Positions 25,018-33,306 of a DNA stretch of 64,000 nt are shown piece by piece; position 1 is the stretch's first letter, and each line of letters opens with the position of its first letter. The position numbers and the translations under genes were made by a program. Below the pieces are notes generated by a model. It was not told where the DNA came from, ran no database searches, and saw only the letters and a program-made list of their open reading frames with translations. Source of the stretch: Acidobacteriota bacterium (GTDB taxonomy: Bacteria > Acidobacteriota > Blastocatellia > Pyrinomonadales > Pyrinomonadaceae); assembly GCA_003223025.1 (NCBI GenBank), contig QHXR01000003.1, positions 75,697 to 139,696 of the forward strand, written 5' to 3'.

Positions 25018-25311
25018 ATGGACAACGACACAAAAATGCTGAATGAAATTACCGCCAAGGTGAACACCCTGGATATTCAGTACAAAATGAGCTCGTTTGA
25101 GGATCAAGCCGTTCTGGGTCCTGCCTTAGACGAGCTTTGGGACGATTATGTGAAGTTCCGGATCAAGCTACTAAAAGCCGGAGTAATCACGACAGATGCT
25201 GACTTGGAAGAGATGGAGAAGATTAGGACTCAGATCGACGCCGCAGCGGATCGGCAAGCGATGATTATGGCGATTGCTCGTACTATCGCTTTCATTGCGA
25301 CCAAAGTTTGA
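25018..25311 (+). CDS. Small helical protein, function unknown
   Basis: A 97-residue protein 12 bases after the lipoprotein gene, with GGAAG before ATG 25018. It begins MDNDTKMLNEITAKVNTLD, is acidic and helical through the middle, and ends with a short hydrophobic stretch (MIMAIARTIAFIATKV) that could lie along or insert into a membrane. No signal peptide and no known domain. A holin-like role beside the lysin genes can be imagined, but a single weak hydrophobic tail is thin evidence. The following 182 bases hold no clear gene and end with a strong AGGAGG site for the first lysin paralogue. Confidence 0.65.
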   Translation: MDNDTKMLNEITAKVNTLDIQYKMSSFEDQAVLGPALDELWDDYVKFRIKLLKAGVITTDADLEEMEKIRTQIDAAADRQAMIMAIARTIAFIATKV

Positions 25312-25493
25312 CTAATCTAACTACTTTTGGACGCATTGAAAAAGATGCGTTGCCGTCGAGTTCCGGTTAGATTCCGCGTGAAGCTTCGACGATTCGAGAG
25401 TCTAATATTCAAAGGCGCCGTAAGAAATAGTCTACGCGGTGCCGCGGCGGAAAGCATAAATAATCTACCTACTACCGACAGGAGGTTCGAACG

Positions 25494-26141
25494 ATGTCTT
25501 GGAGATTAGCAAAGTGTTTGATTCAGTTACGCGATGAGATAAATAAAACTTTCCCGGAGCGCGATAAGGCGAGTGACGGCTCTGTAGGCGATCTGCATCA
25601 TTTGCCGCGAAAGTCAGATCACAACCCGAACGCCAACGGTGTCGTGACTGCGATCGATGTCGATCGAGATCTCAACGACGGACACGATGGGCGCGAATTG
25701 GTATCGGCACTCGTCGCCAGCCGCGATCCTCGGATCAAGTACATCATCTTCGAGCGCCAGATAAGCGTGACTGGTATTGTGACGAAGTGGAATCCGTATC
25801 ACGGCCCAAACGCACACAACCATCACGTTCACATTTCCGTTTCGGCGGATCCCGCGCTTTACGACAGCGCCGCACCTTGGGCTCTCAAGTTCAAACAAAA
25901 TGGCAACGCTCCGCAAGCGCCGCGTACTCCTCTGCCAAGCCTTTACAAGCGCGGTTCGCGAGGAGATGGCGTCCGCGAGCTGCAGAGAGTCCTGATGGAG
26001 CGTGGCTATATTCCGAAGGGAAAAATCGACGGCGTGTTTGGTCCAAAGACCGAAATTGCGGTTCGGCAGTTTCAGTCGGCACACAAACTTAATCCGGATG
26101 GAATGGCCGGTACGGTGACATTAAAAGCTCTCGGACTTTAG
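25494..26141 (+). CDS. M15-like peptidase with C-terminal peptidoglycan-binding domain, copy 1
   Basis: A 215-residue endolysin-like enzyme without signal peptide. Residues 1-130 resemble M15/VanY-type peptidases found in phage and actinobacterial lysins: KSDHNPNANGVVTAIDVD supplies a zinc histidine and aspartate, and HNHHVHISV the HxH pair. Residues about 150-215 form a PG_binding_1 domain (YKRGSRGDGVRELQRVLMERG, DGVFGPKTEIAVRQFQ). It would cleave peptide stems of peptidoglycan. AGGAGG lies shortly before ATG 25494. A paralogue with the same order of domains follows at 26352. Lack of an export signal means release needs lysis, a holin or a secretion device. No phage structural genes are near. 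Confidence 0.85.
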   Translation: MSWRLAKCLIQLRDEINKTFPERDKASDGSVGDLHHLPRKSDHNPNANGVVTAIDVDRDLNDGHDGRELVSALVASRDPRIKYIIFERQISVTGIVTKWNPYHGPNAHNHHVHISVSADPALYDSAAPWALKFKQNGNAPQAPRTPLPSLYKRGSRGDGVRELQRVLMERGYIPKGKIDGVFGPKTEIAVRQFQSAHKLNPDGMAGTVTLKALGL

Positions 26142-26160
26142 CTTTGGCAGAGGAGGATCT

Positions 26161-26337
26161 ATGCCCAATGATCCGCCAAACGAGAACCGCGGTATGAACG
26201 GCGATCCTGCTGGCATCCCGCCGGAAGAACCGACGGACCAGTTGCGGCAAAATGGCGGACGGAAACGCGTCAGTCTTACGTCTGCAACAGCGGGCAACTT
26301 TATACCCGATCCAAATCAAAATGTAATTCGCATATAA
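26161..26337 (+). CDS. 58-residue Pro/Asn/Gly-rich protein between the two lysins
   Basis: A short ORF with a strong ribosome binding site (AGAGGAGGATCT directly before ATG). It begins MPNDPPNENRGMNGDPAG and ends NFIPDPNQNVIRI. It has no signal peptide, no membrane segment and little predicted order; charged residues cluster in the middle (NGGRKRVSL). It is 19 bases after copy 1 and 14 bases before copy 2 of the lysin paralogues, so it is almost surely translated within the same transcript. It might be an inhibitor, chaperone or leader peptide for the lysins; function is unknown. Confidence 0.65.
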   Translation: MPNDPPNENRGMNGDPAGIPPEEPTDQLRQNGGRKRVSLTSATAGNFIPDPNQNVIRI

Positions 26338-26351
26338 CGGAGGCAAAATAA

Positions 26352-26993
26352 ATGTCGTGGAGATTAGCTAAGAGCTTGATTCAGTTAAGGACTCAGATCA
26401 ACGAGGCGTTTCCCGCACGGGATAAGTCGAGCGACGGCTCGATCGGAGATACGGCTCATTCGGCCCGGAAGTCGGACCACAATCCTAACGCTAACGGCGT
26501 GGTGACAGCTATCGATGTCGATCGCGACTTCAACGATGGACATGACGGACGAGAGCTCGTCTCGGCGCTCATCGCAAGTCAGGATCCGCGTATCAAGTAC
26601 ATTATTTTCGAGCGGCAAATTTCGGAAACCGGGAACGTGACGAGGTGGTCACAATACTTCGGCAAGAACGCTCACAATCATCATGTGCACATTTCGGTTT
26701 CGGGAAGCGCGAAACTCTACGACGACGCTTCACCGTGGAAACTGAACTTCAAAGCAAAGGCGTCGCTCGCACCGCCCACTCCGCTTCCCCGCCTGTTCAA
26801 ACGCGGTTCCCGCGGCGAAGGAGTTAAGGCTCTCCAAAACGCGCTCATGGACCGCGGCCTGATCCCAAAAGGAAAAGCCGACGGAGTATTCGGCCCAAAA
26901 ACCGAGATCGCCCTCAAACAATTCCAGTCCGCAAACAGACTCACGCCCGATGGCATGGCGGGCACCGTGACACTCAAAGCTCTGGGACTATAG
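26352..26993 (+). CDS. M15-like peptidase with C-terminal peptidoglycan-binding domain, copy 2
   Basis: A 213-residue paralogue of the product of 25494-26141, with most residues identical over the whole length. The zinc motifs are intact: KSDHNPNANGVVTAIDVD and HNHHVHISV. The binding domain reads FKRGSRGEGVKALQNALMDRG and ADGVFGPKTEIALKQFQ. Differences gather in the loop before the HxH motif (TRWSQYFGKNA versus TKWNPYHGPNA) and in the linker between domains (KAKASLAPPTPLP versus KQNGNAPQAPRTPLP), which may change specificity. GGAGG stands ten bases before ATG 26352. Tandem duplication followed by divergence suggests selection for two enzyme variants or doses. Confidence 0.85.
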   Translation: MSWRLAKSLIQLRTQINEAFPARDKSSDGSIGDTAHSARKSDHNPNANGVVTAIDVDRDFNDGHDGRELVSALIASQDPRIKYIIFERQISETGNVTRWSQYFGKNAHNHHVHISVSGSAKLYDDASPWKLNFKAKASLAPPTPLPRLFKRGSRGEGVKALQNALMDRGLIPKGKADGVFGPKTEIALKQFQSANRLTPDGMAGTVTLKALGL

Positions 26994-27058
26994 TTGAACT
27001 TCCAATCGTGCCAATGCAACGATGCGGGTTCACGCCTCGCATTCCTAAGGACATCAAG

Positions 27059-30000
27059 ATGGCGACAATTGATATTGAAGACTTTTTTGAAGATTTGACA
27101 GCAAAGCCCTTCTCCCTTGAGCCGTTTACGGAAGAAGAAGAAAGCCGGCTTAAAGCCGGCTTTTCGTACTGGAGAAAGAAGGTTAGCGATGATGAAGACC
27201 AGCGAAAGTTGGCATTTGTTTTAGCGAACATTCATCACGATAAGCCTCAGAAACCGACCGATGCTGAGAACTCAAAACCGCCGATAGCTGCAGCTAAGCT
27301 GAGTGAAAGTGCACTCGAGAAATACTTCGACGTCCCGAAAACCGCTTGGAAGGAAGTAAAGCATACGACTGGCGATACAGACGGGCCGGTTACCGACCTC
27401 CACTTGGCCAACATCTTTTTCACTGTGTTGTCGAAGATGCAACCTCTTAATCTCGCGCAAGTGCTAGCTGAGGAACTAAAAAGCATCAAGGGTTGGGACG
27501 TCCCGAGAGACGACCTTGAAACCGTCTTTAGAAAATTCCACGAAGCGAATTTGACCGCACTTTGTTTCTCAGGCGGAGGAATTCGAAGTGCGACCTTCGG
27601 ACTTGGGATTGTTCAAGCTCTAGCGAAATATAACCTTCTTGAAAAATTCGAGTACCTTTCGACGGTCTCCGGCGGTGGCTATTTAGGTTCATGGATGTCG
27701 GCGTGGATATGCCGTGAACGAATCAGAAAAGCAGCGATATTCAAAGCGGAAGTCGAAAAGGACAAAAAGGTGACTGATATTGAGCGGGAGATGCAGGGGC
27801 CCATTCCGCCAATTTCCCCTCAGCTTCTAGAGTCGTTAAGAAGGATCGCCGAGACCAAGAAGAACAACATAGAGTTGTCCAAGACTCAGACCGAGGAGTT
27901 GTTGAAGACGCAGATCGGCGGATTGTACCCGGCTCAGATCCGGGAATTCGAGCAGGAACTTTCCGGCAGGATGAACCAGGATCAGATCGACTCAGCACTT
28001 CGGTTGAGTGTCGATGAGATCAACCAGCTTCTCGCGGATCCGACCCTTGGTAAGTTGGGCATTCAAGTCATTCGGCAGGAAATCAATTGCGTCGAAGTAG
28101 AAAGCGATGTACGTCCCACACCCGAACCCGTACAACTGCGCCATCTTCGCGAATACAGCAATTACATGAGTCCGCGCAAAGGGCTACTGTCCGCCGATAC
28201 TTGGACGTTACCTGCCATTTACGTTCGTAATTTCCTTCTCAACCTCACGATCTTCGTTCCACTGCTCGCAACGATTCTGTTGCTACCAAGATTCTTATTC
28301 CTACTTACCGACCAAAGCGCCAGCGGCAGTCTTTTGACCACTGTGATCTCTGCCTTAGGAATCATTACCGGAAGCCTTGCGTTCGGATTTGTAATAAGCC
28401 AATTGCCGAGTAAGAGCCCGGAGAAGATGGAGGGGCCAGATTCCAAAAACAAATCCGCTCGAACTTCGTTCTGGAAGAGCGAAACCGGGGTGCTGGTTGC
28501 TGGCGTTTTTCCACTTTTGCTTTCCGCGATTCTTCTGACTACCGCCTGGGCGTGGAATTACAGAACGAAAGGTACGCTCGACGACTTCACACTTCTAGGG
28601 TGGCTGAACTCTTATCCGGGCCTTGAGTTCTTCATCCTCGCATCTGCTGTTGCTTTTTTTGTGGGATTGCTTCCGTTTGTTATTTGGAATAAGGGCCGTG
28701 GGTTCAATCTCTGGGAATCAGGTTCGGCTCTTCTTGCAAGTATTTTTGGAGGAGCGATACTTTGGCTCGCGGTGGAGAAGATTTTCGATCCACCCGCCAT
28801 GTCTGCTGCGTTCGGATCACGCTTCGAAGCTTACGAATGGCAGGTTTATCAATGCCTGGCCGTACCGGCGTTTCTCCTCATAGTGCTGCTCGCGGCCACG
28901 CTGTACGTCGGACTATCGAGCTTAAAAGCGAGCGACGAGGATCGCGAATGGCTCGCACGCTATGGTGGATGGGTGCTTATTTTCTGCTGCGCTTGGATAG
29001 TGCTCAATGGGCTCGTCCTTCTCGGACCGTCAGTACTTCACTGGATGTTCCGTCCACTGCTTAGCGCGAATGAGATCAGTTGGACAAATGTTTTCCACAC
29101 GTGGCCGGCCGTTATTTCGACGGTCATCGCTGTGCTGTCGGGCATCATCTCGCTGGTTGGCGGCTTCTCCGGAAAATCACTCGCCCGTCCCGAGCCGGTG
29201 AAATCAAAATCAAGCACATCACTATTCTTGTCATTTGCACCTCAGATCGCTGCGATCATCTTTCTCGCATTCATTCTCGTCGGCCTTGCCTTCGCATCAT
29301 CGTGGCTCCTCAATTATCTTGGCCACGACGCGGTCGCGCTGTATCACGCTAACGTACTGAAGGACACTTATCTCACAACCTTGCTGTGGATGCTGGGTGT
29401 GCTGCTTGTCATCGGTATCGGGATGGGCTTTGTCGTAAACGTAAATAAATTTTCTCTACACAGCACCTATCGCGACAGACTCACGCGAGCCTATCTCGGA
29501 GCGTCGAATCCCAAGCGCAACCAGCATACGTTCACGGGCTTCGACGACTCGGACAACCTCGAGCTGCATGATCTTGAGGGACAACGCCCTTTTCATGTAA
29601 TCAACGCGACCGTGAACCTGGTCGCCGGCAAGAATCTCGCATGGCAAAATCGAAAAGCCGCGAGTTTTACCATGACACCGCTCCACTGCGGCAGTTGGGC
29701 GGTGCGCGGATTTCGTCGATCAGTCGAATACTGCGTCAGCAAAACGTCTGGAAAAGCCTTGCGGCTTGGTACTGCGATGGCAATATCCGGAGCGGCCGCG
29801 AATCCCAACATGGGATACATATCGTCCCCGGTGGTGACGTTCCTGATGTCGTTATTCAACCTTCGGCTCGGATGGTGGCTCGGTAATACCGGACCGGCGG
29901 GATCCGATCGCGACTGGGGCGGCAAAGGTCATTACAGATTTTTCCAAAAAGTCGGACCCTCCGTCGCGGTATTTCCACTAATTAACGAGACGCTCGGACG

Positions 30001-30712
30001 GACCGACGAGAATAAGCATTTTCTTAATGTCTCTGACGGCGGCCACTTTGAAAATCTCGCTCTGTACGAAATGGTTCTGCGGCGATGCCGGTTCATTGTG
30101 CTAAGTGACGGGGCCGCGGACCAAAGCTTTAAATTCGGTGAGATTTCGAACGCAATTCAAAAATGCAAAGTAGATCTGGGAGTTGATATCAAATTTACTC
30201 GCGGCATCCGAATTGTCTCGCGCGACACGGACGCCGATGGAAAGAAGGGCTCCGTAAGATTTGCCGTCGCTGAGATCACCTATCCGGAAAGAGTTAACGG
30301 CAAGCGCTTGAAGGGTACGCTGCTCTATATGCGCCCAGCCTATTACGAAACGGAGTACACCGACATAAAATATTACGCCGAGGCAAATTTGACCTTTCCA
30401 CATCAGTCTACCGCCGATCAGATGTACGATGAGAAGCAGTTCGAGGCGTATCGCGGTCTCGGCTTTTTCACGATGAGAGAGGTATTTCGGACGGTCGTTG
30501 CAACGTCTCAAGGCGATCCAAGAGATGAGGTCGATGATGATCTGGAACTTTTATTCACCGAAGACGACGAACGTCGGTTGGCACTCTACAATTTTTTCAA
30601 CCTGAAGGACTCTGGTAAGTTCAGGCCGAGAGCAAAGGAAGATTCCGATTCAAACGAGGTTCGCAGTGCTTTCCGACAATTAGCGAGAACGCTGCGCCGA
30701 TCGGCCCATTAG
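27059..30712 (+). CDS. Large membrane patatin-like phospholipase
   Basis: A 1217-residue protein (ATG 27059, with AAGGA upstream; an ATG at 27008 has no such site). The N-terminal cytosolic part has the patatin oxyanion loop SGGGIRSATFGLG at about 171-183 and the nucleophile S204 in TVSGGGYLGSW. A helical, Lys/Glu-rich insert follows (about 230-340), then a membrane region of roughly eight to ten helices (about 385-795). Last comes a C-terminal domain with the catalytic aspartate D993 in SDGGHFENL and a further LSDGAADQ. Such proteins hydrolyse phospholipid acyl chains. Here serine and aspartate are about 790 residues apart with the membrane region in between. It is the last gene of the lysin cassette and ends six bases from convergent lptD. 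Confidence 0.85.
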   Translation: MATIDIEDFFEDLTAKPFSLEPFTEEEESRLKAGFSYWRKKVSDDEDQRKLAFVLANIHHDKPQKPTDAENSKPPIAAAKLSESALEKYFDVPKTAWKEVKHTTGDTDGPVTDLHLANIFFTVLSKMQPLNLAQVLAEELKSIKGWDVPRDDLETVFRKFHEANLTALCFSGGGIRSATFGLGIVQALAKYNLLEKFEYLSTVSGGGYLGSWMSAWICRERIRKAAIFKAEVEKDKKVTDIEREMQGPIPPISPQLLESLRRIAETKKNNIELSKTQTEELLKTQIGGLYPAQIREFEQELSGRMNQDQIDSALRLSVDEINQLLADPTLGKLGIQVIRQEINCVEVESDVRPTPEPVQLRHLREYSNYMSPRKGLLSADTWTLPAIYVRNFLLNLTIFVPLLATILLLPRFLFLLTDQSASGSLLTTVISALGIITGSLAFGFVISQLPSKSPEKMEGPDSKNKSARTSFWKSETGVLVAGVFPLLLSAILLTTAWAWNYRTKGTLDDFTLLGWLNSYPGLEFFILASAVAFFVGLLPFVIWNKGRGFNLWESGSALLASIFGGAILWLAVEKIFDPPAMSAAFGSRFEAYEWQVYQCLAVPAFLLIVLLAATLYVGLSSLKASDEDREWLARYGGWVLIFCCAWIVLNGLVLLGPSVLHWMFRPLLSANEISWTNVFHTWPAVISTVIAVLSGIISLVGGFSGKSLARPEPVKSKSSTSLFLSFAPQIAAIIFLAFILVGLAFASSWLLNYLGHDAVALYHANVLKDTYLTTLLWMLGVLLVIGIGMGFVVNVNKFSLHSTYRDRLTRAYLGASNPKRNQHTFTGFDDSDNLELHDLEGQRPFHVINATVNLVAGKNLAWQNRKAASFTMTPLHCGSWAVRGFRRSVEYCVSKTSGKALRLGTAMAISGAAANPNMGYISSPVVTFLMSLFNLRLGWWLGNTGPAGSDRDWGGKGHYRFFQKVGPSVAVFPLINETLGRTDENKHFLNVSDGGHFENLALYEMVLRRCRFIVLSDGAADQSFKFGEISNAIQKCKVDLGVDIKFTRGIRIVSRDTDADGKKGSVRFAVAEITYPERVNGKRLKGTLLYMRPAYYETEYTDIKYYAEANLTFPHQSTADQMYDEKQFEAYRGLGFFTMREVFRTVVATSQGDPRDEVDDDLELLFTEDDERRLALYNFFNLKDSGKFRPRAKEDSDSNEVRSAFRQLARTLRRSAH

Positions 30713-30718
30713 AGAGTT

Positions 30719-33223
30719 CTATCGCAACCCCTGACCGAACTGCTCGGTTCCGAATGAGCCGATGCCGTTTAGGCGGAAGCTGAAGACGACGCGATTTTCG
30801 TTACGGACGCCGACGTTGAATGTGTAAAACTGCACGGCGAGCGAACAGCAGTCGTAGGCGTAGCCAACCGTGTAGAGTGAACTGATGAGCGGCGAGAGCT
30901 CCGAGGCACGGCGATTTTCGAAATCGAAAAAGAGCGATGTTCCGCCGTACGGACCGTGGTCGCGATTACCGATAAACACCGACGGGTTCCACTGCGCCCC
31001 ACGAAGTGTTCCCGCTTCTTTTCCTTCCCGATTCCCATATAACTGGAGCGAAGGCACCAGGTCGACAGCCCGCGTGTAATAGAACGTTTGAAAGAATTTT
31101 AAGAACGGAGTGTCATAGCCGACCGTCGCGGACATTGCACGTATTCCGTCGCCATGAACACCGACGTCCATTCGCGTGTTAAGAAATATGGTCCGTCGCG
31201 GACGGTATGTCGCGTCGAGATTCAAAGGCGAGAAGCGCCGTGCGACTCCGCCGAAAGTATAGAAGCTGACCGCCGTGATCGGTTCGATCTGATTGCGCTG
31301 TCCGGGAATCAGAGCGCCTCCAAAATATTTGTCGAAAAAATATTTTCCGCGCACCGTGAGATTGAATATCTCATAAGGCTGAACCGACAACGGCTTCTTG
31401 TCTCCGGCATCCGTCTCGCGCAAAAGATTCTGCGCCTCTTCGGTCACCGCCTCGGAATAACGCCGAGTGTAAACTCGGTTCGTCAATCCAAACTCAACCT
31501 CATTCGTGTCCGTTATCGTGTCGAGTTCGTCGAACCTTATGATCTTCGCAAAGTTGTCGACACCCTTCACAAATCTGTAAGTCACGAAAGGCTCGATAAC
31601 GTGCCGAAATAGGAAGGCGTCTTTCTTTCCGTAGAAATTTCTAGCAAGCGCGACCGGCCGAAAATCTAACTGAAGCTCACCGTACTTCCGAATCACATCG
31701 CGCCCGACGACGCGGCGCATGTCATCAAAAGAGTTTGAGTAATATGTAACACGGCCCGCCGCACTCGCTGTAAAGTTGAAGTACTTCGTGTTTATCGGAA
31801 GCGTCACTTCAGGATATACATCGAACCGCTGGCCGATAGCCGGCGTGAGTACCGGATCATTTCCCGTCGTCTGTTGATACAACTCAAGGCTGTCAACATC
31901 TTCACGTCGAGAAACACCTTCGACGCTAGTTTGAAACGAGAAGTATAGCGGCTTCAGAAACGAAAGCATCGACGGACGCTTTTCGAACTGTACGCTCGGA
32001 AGATTACGCGTCTTGATCCGAACGTTCGGTATCGAGATGACCTGCGATCTCGCGAGCAAGTTTAGTTCGTAGTTATCCCAACTCTTGTTGACGAATCCTT
32101 GCGATACTTCGATCGGTGAGATGATCTGCTGAATACCGTCCGAAAACACCTGTCTGAATGCAAGGTTCGACGTCAGGCGAACATCCACGGCGGCGGTAAA
32201 TCCGTTTTGAAAATAATGAACGCCTTCGGCGTATATCAACGAACCGCCCTGATCCGGTGTTTCGGGACTCGCGCTCGAGCCGAAGATGCGGTCCTTCACA
32301 GCATAGAATCCGAAATTCAAAAACGATCTCGAATTCCCGCGCGTCCTGAAATCCAATCCGTATCCGATCCCGCGCTGCGTGTAGAGGTCGCCGCGGATCG
32401 TGACGTCGGCCGATCTTCCAAGTGTTTGAAAATATGCGCCGGAAAGGCGAAAGCCCTTGTTACCCGAAAACCCGAACGTCGGAGTAAGAAAACCAGACTG
32501 CCGGTCGCGTTGTTCGATCGGAAGCGAAGCGAAAGGAAGAGGAATGATCGGGATATCCTTGACCCGAAACTTCGCGTTCTTTAGTTTGATTCGGTTGTTG
32601 ATCTTGATCCGCGCCGAGTCGGCGGTGAACGACCACTTCGGCACCGCTTCCTCGCACGCCGTGAACTTCCCTTTCGTAACGAGCACTTCGTCGAGTGCAG
32701 TTCGCTCGACTTTTTCAGCGGTGAAATAGATCACCGTTCCGTCGTTCGTCTGATTTGTAAAGCCGGTCGAATCTTCGAACGTGCCGAGCTTCGTCTTTAA
32801 ATTCCACGTCGCTTTTGATCCGGTGATGCGTTGGTCATCCCCCTGATCGAACACCACGCTGCCCTCCGACACGAGCGTGTTGGTCGCTTCGTACAACATC
32901 ACCTTGTCCGCCTGAAGGCGGTAGATCCCGTAATGTACGTCGACGTTTCCCGTGTAAACAAGGATGCGATTGCCCTGCTCGCCTTCGACGCTTTGCTTAT
33001 CGGAATACACAACTACGTCGCCGTCTCCGCCTTCCGGATCGAAACTCGCCTTTGGTTTTTTAGGAGACGCGATGCTTTGCTCGGCCGAAACAGGGTTGAT
33101 GTTCGGCGTATCCGTGATGGGATTAGCAACCTGTCGCTCGACAGGATTTGTCTGCTGCGCTCGTAAGGTCACGCAAGGCAGACCGACAGCGAGCGCGAGG
33201 AAAATTAAACAAAAAAACCGCAT
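30719..33223 (-). CDS. lptD: LPS-assembly protein LptD
   Basis: Outer-membrane beta-barrel that inserts lipopolysaccharide into the outer leaflet together with LptE. The 834-residue precursor has a signal peptide (1-22). An OstA/LptA-like beta-jellyroll spans about 65-200 (VEGEQGNRILVYTGNVDVHYG, LQADKVMLYEATNTLVSEGSVVF). A long barrel follows from about 210, starting with IPIIPLPFASLPIEQRDRQSG. C190 and the adjacent pair C792-C793 near the C-terminus correspond in place to three of the four disulfide-forming cysteines of E. coli LptD; an N-terminal cysteine in the mature protein is absent. Disulfide shuffling would depend on periplasmic redox enzymes such as the DsbD encoded at 4.4 kb. It is convergent with the patatin gene. 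Confidence 0.93.
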   Translation of the reverse strand: MRFFCLIFLALAVGLPCVTLRAQQTNPVERQVANPITDTPNINPVSAEQSIASPKKPKASFDPEGGDGDVVVYSDKQSVEGEQGNRILVYTGNVDVHYGIYRLQADKVMLYEATNTLVSEGSVVFDQGDDQRITGSKATWNLKTKLGTFEDSTGFTNQTNDGTVIYFTAEKVERTALDEVLVTKGKFTACEEAVPKWSFTADSARIKINNRIKLKNAKFRVKDIPIIPLPFASLPIEQRDRQSGFLTPTFGFSGNKGFRLSGAYFQTLGRSADVTIRGDLYTQRGIGYGLDFRTRGNSRSFLNFGFYAVKDRIFGSSASPETPDQGGSLIYAEGVHYFQNGFTAAVDVRLTSNLAFRQVFSDGIQQIISPIEVSQGFVNKSWDNYELNLLARSQVISIPNVRIKTRNLPSVQFEKRPSMLSFLKPLYFSFQTSVEGVSRREDVDSLELYQQTTGNDPVLTPAIGQRFDVYPEVTLPINTKYFNFTASAAGRVTYYSNSFDDMRRVVGRDVIRKYGELQLDFRPVALARNFYGKKDAFLFRHVIEPFVTYRFVKGVDNFAKIIRFDELDTITDTNEVEFGLTNRVYTRRYSEAVTEEAQNLLRETDAGDKKPLSVQPYEIFNLTVRGKYFFDKYFGGALIPGQRNQIEPITAVSFYTFGGVARRFSPLNLDATYRPRRTIFLNTRMDVGVHGDGIRAMSATVGYDTPFLKFFQTFYYTRAVDLVPSLQLYGNREGKEAGTLRGAQWNPSVFIGNRDHGPYGGTSLFFDFENRRASELSPLISSLYTVGYAYDCCSLAVQFYTFNVGVRNENRVVFSFRLNGIGSFGTEQFGQGLR

Positions 33224-33306
33224 GGATTGTTGAGAGAGAATCTTTTCGATGCTAACACGAAGCGAATCAAGAATAAACCTTATGCTAGACTGGACGAGTT
33301 TAGTCT

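Noticed and set aside
25327-25509. 60-codon ORF between the small helical protein and the first lysin
   Set aside because: Arg-rich, overlaps the lysin ribosome binding site and start, and has no own translation signal.
24112-30712. Prophage or prophage remnant
   Set aside because: Lysin-like genes are present, but there is no integrase, capsid, tail, terminase, attachment site or tRNA nearby.
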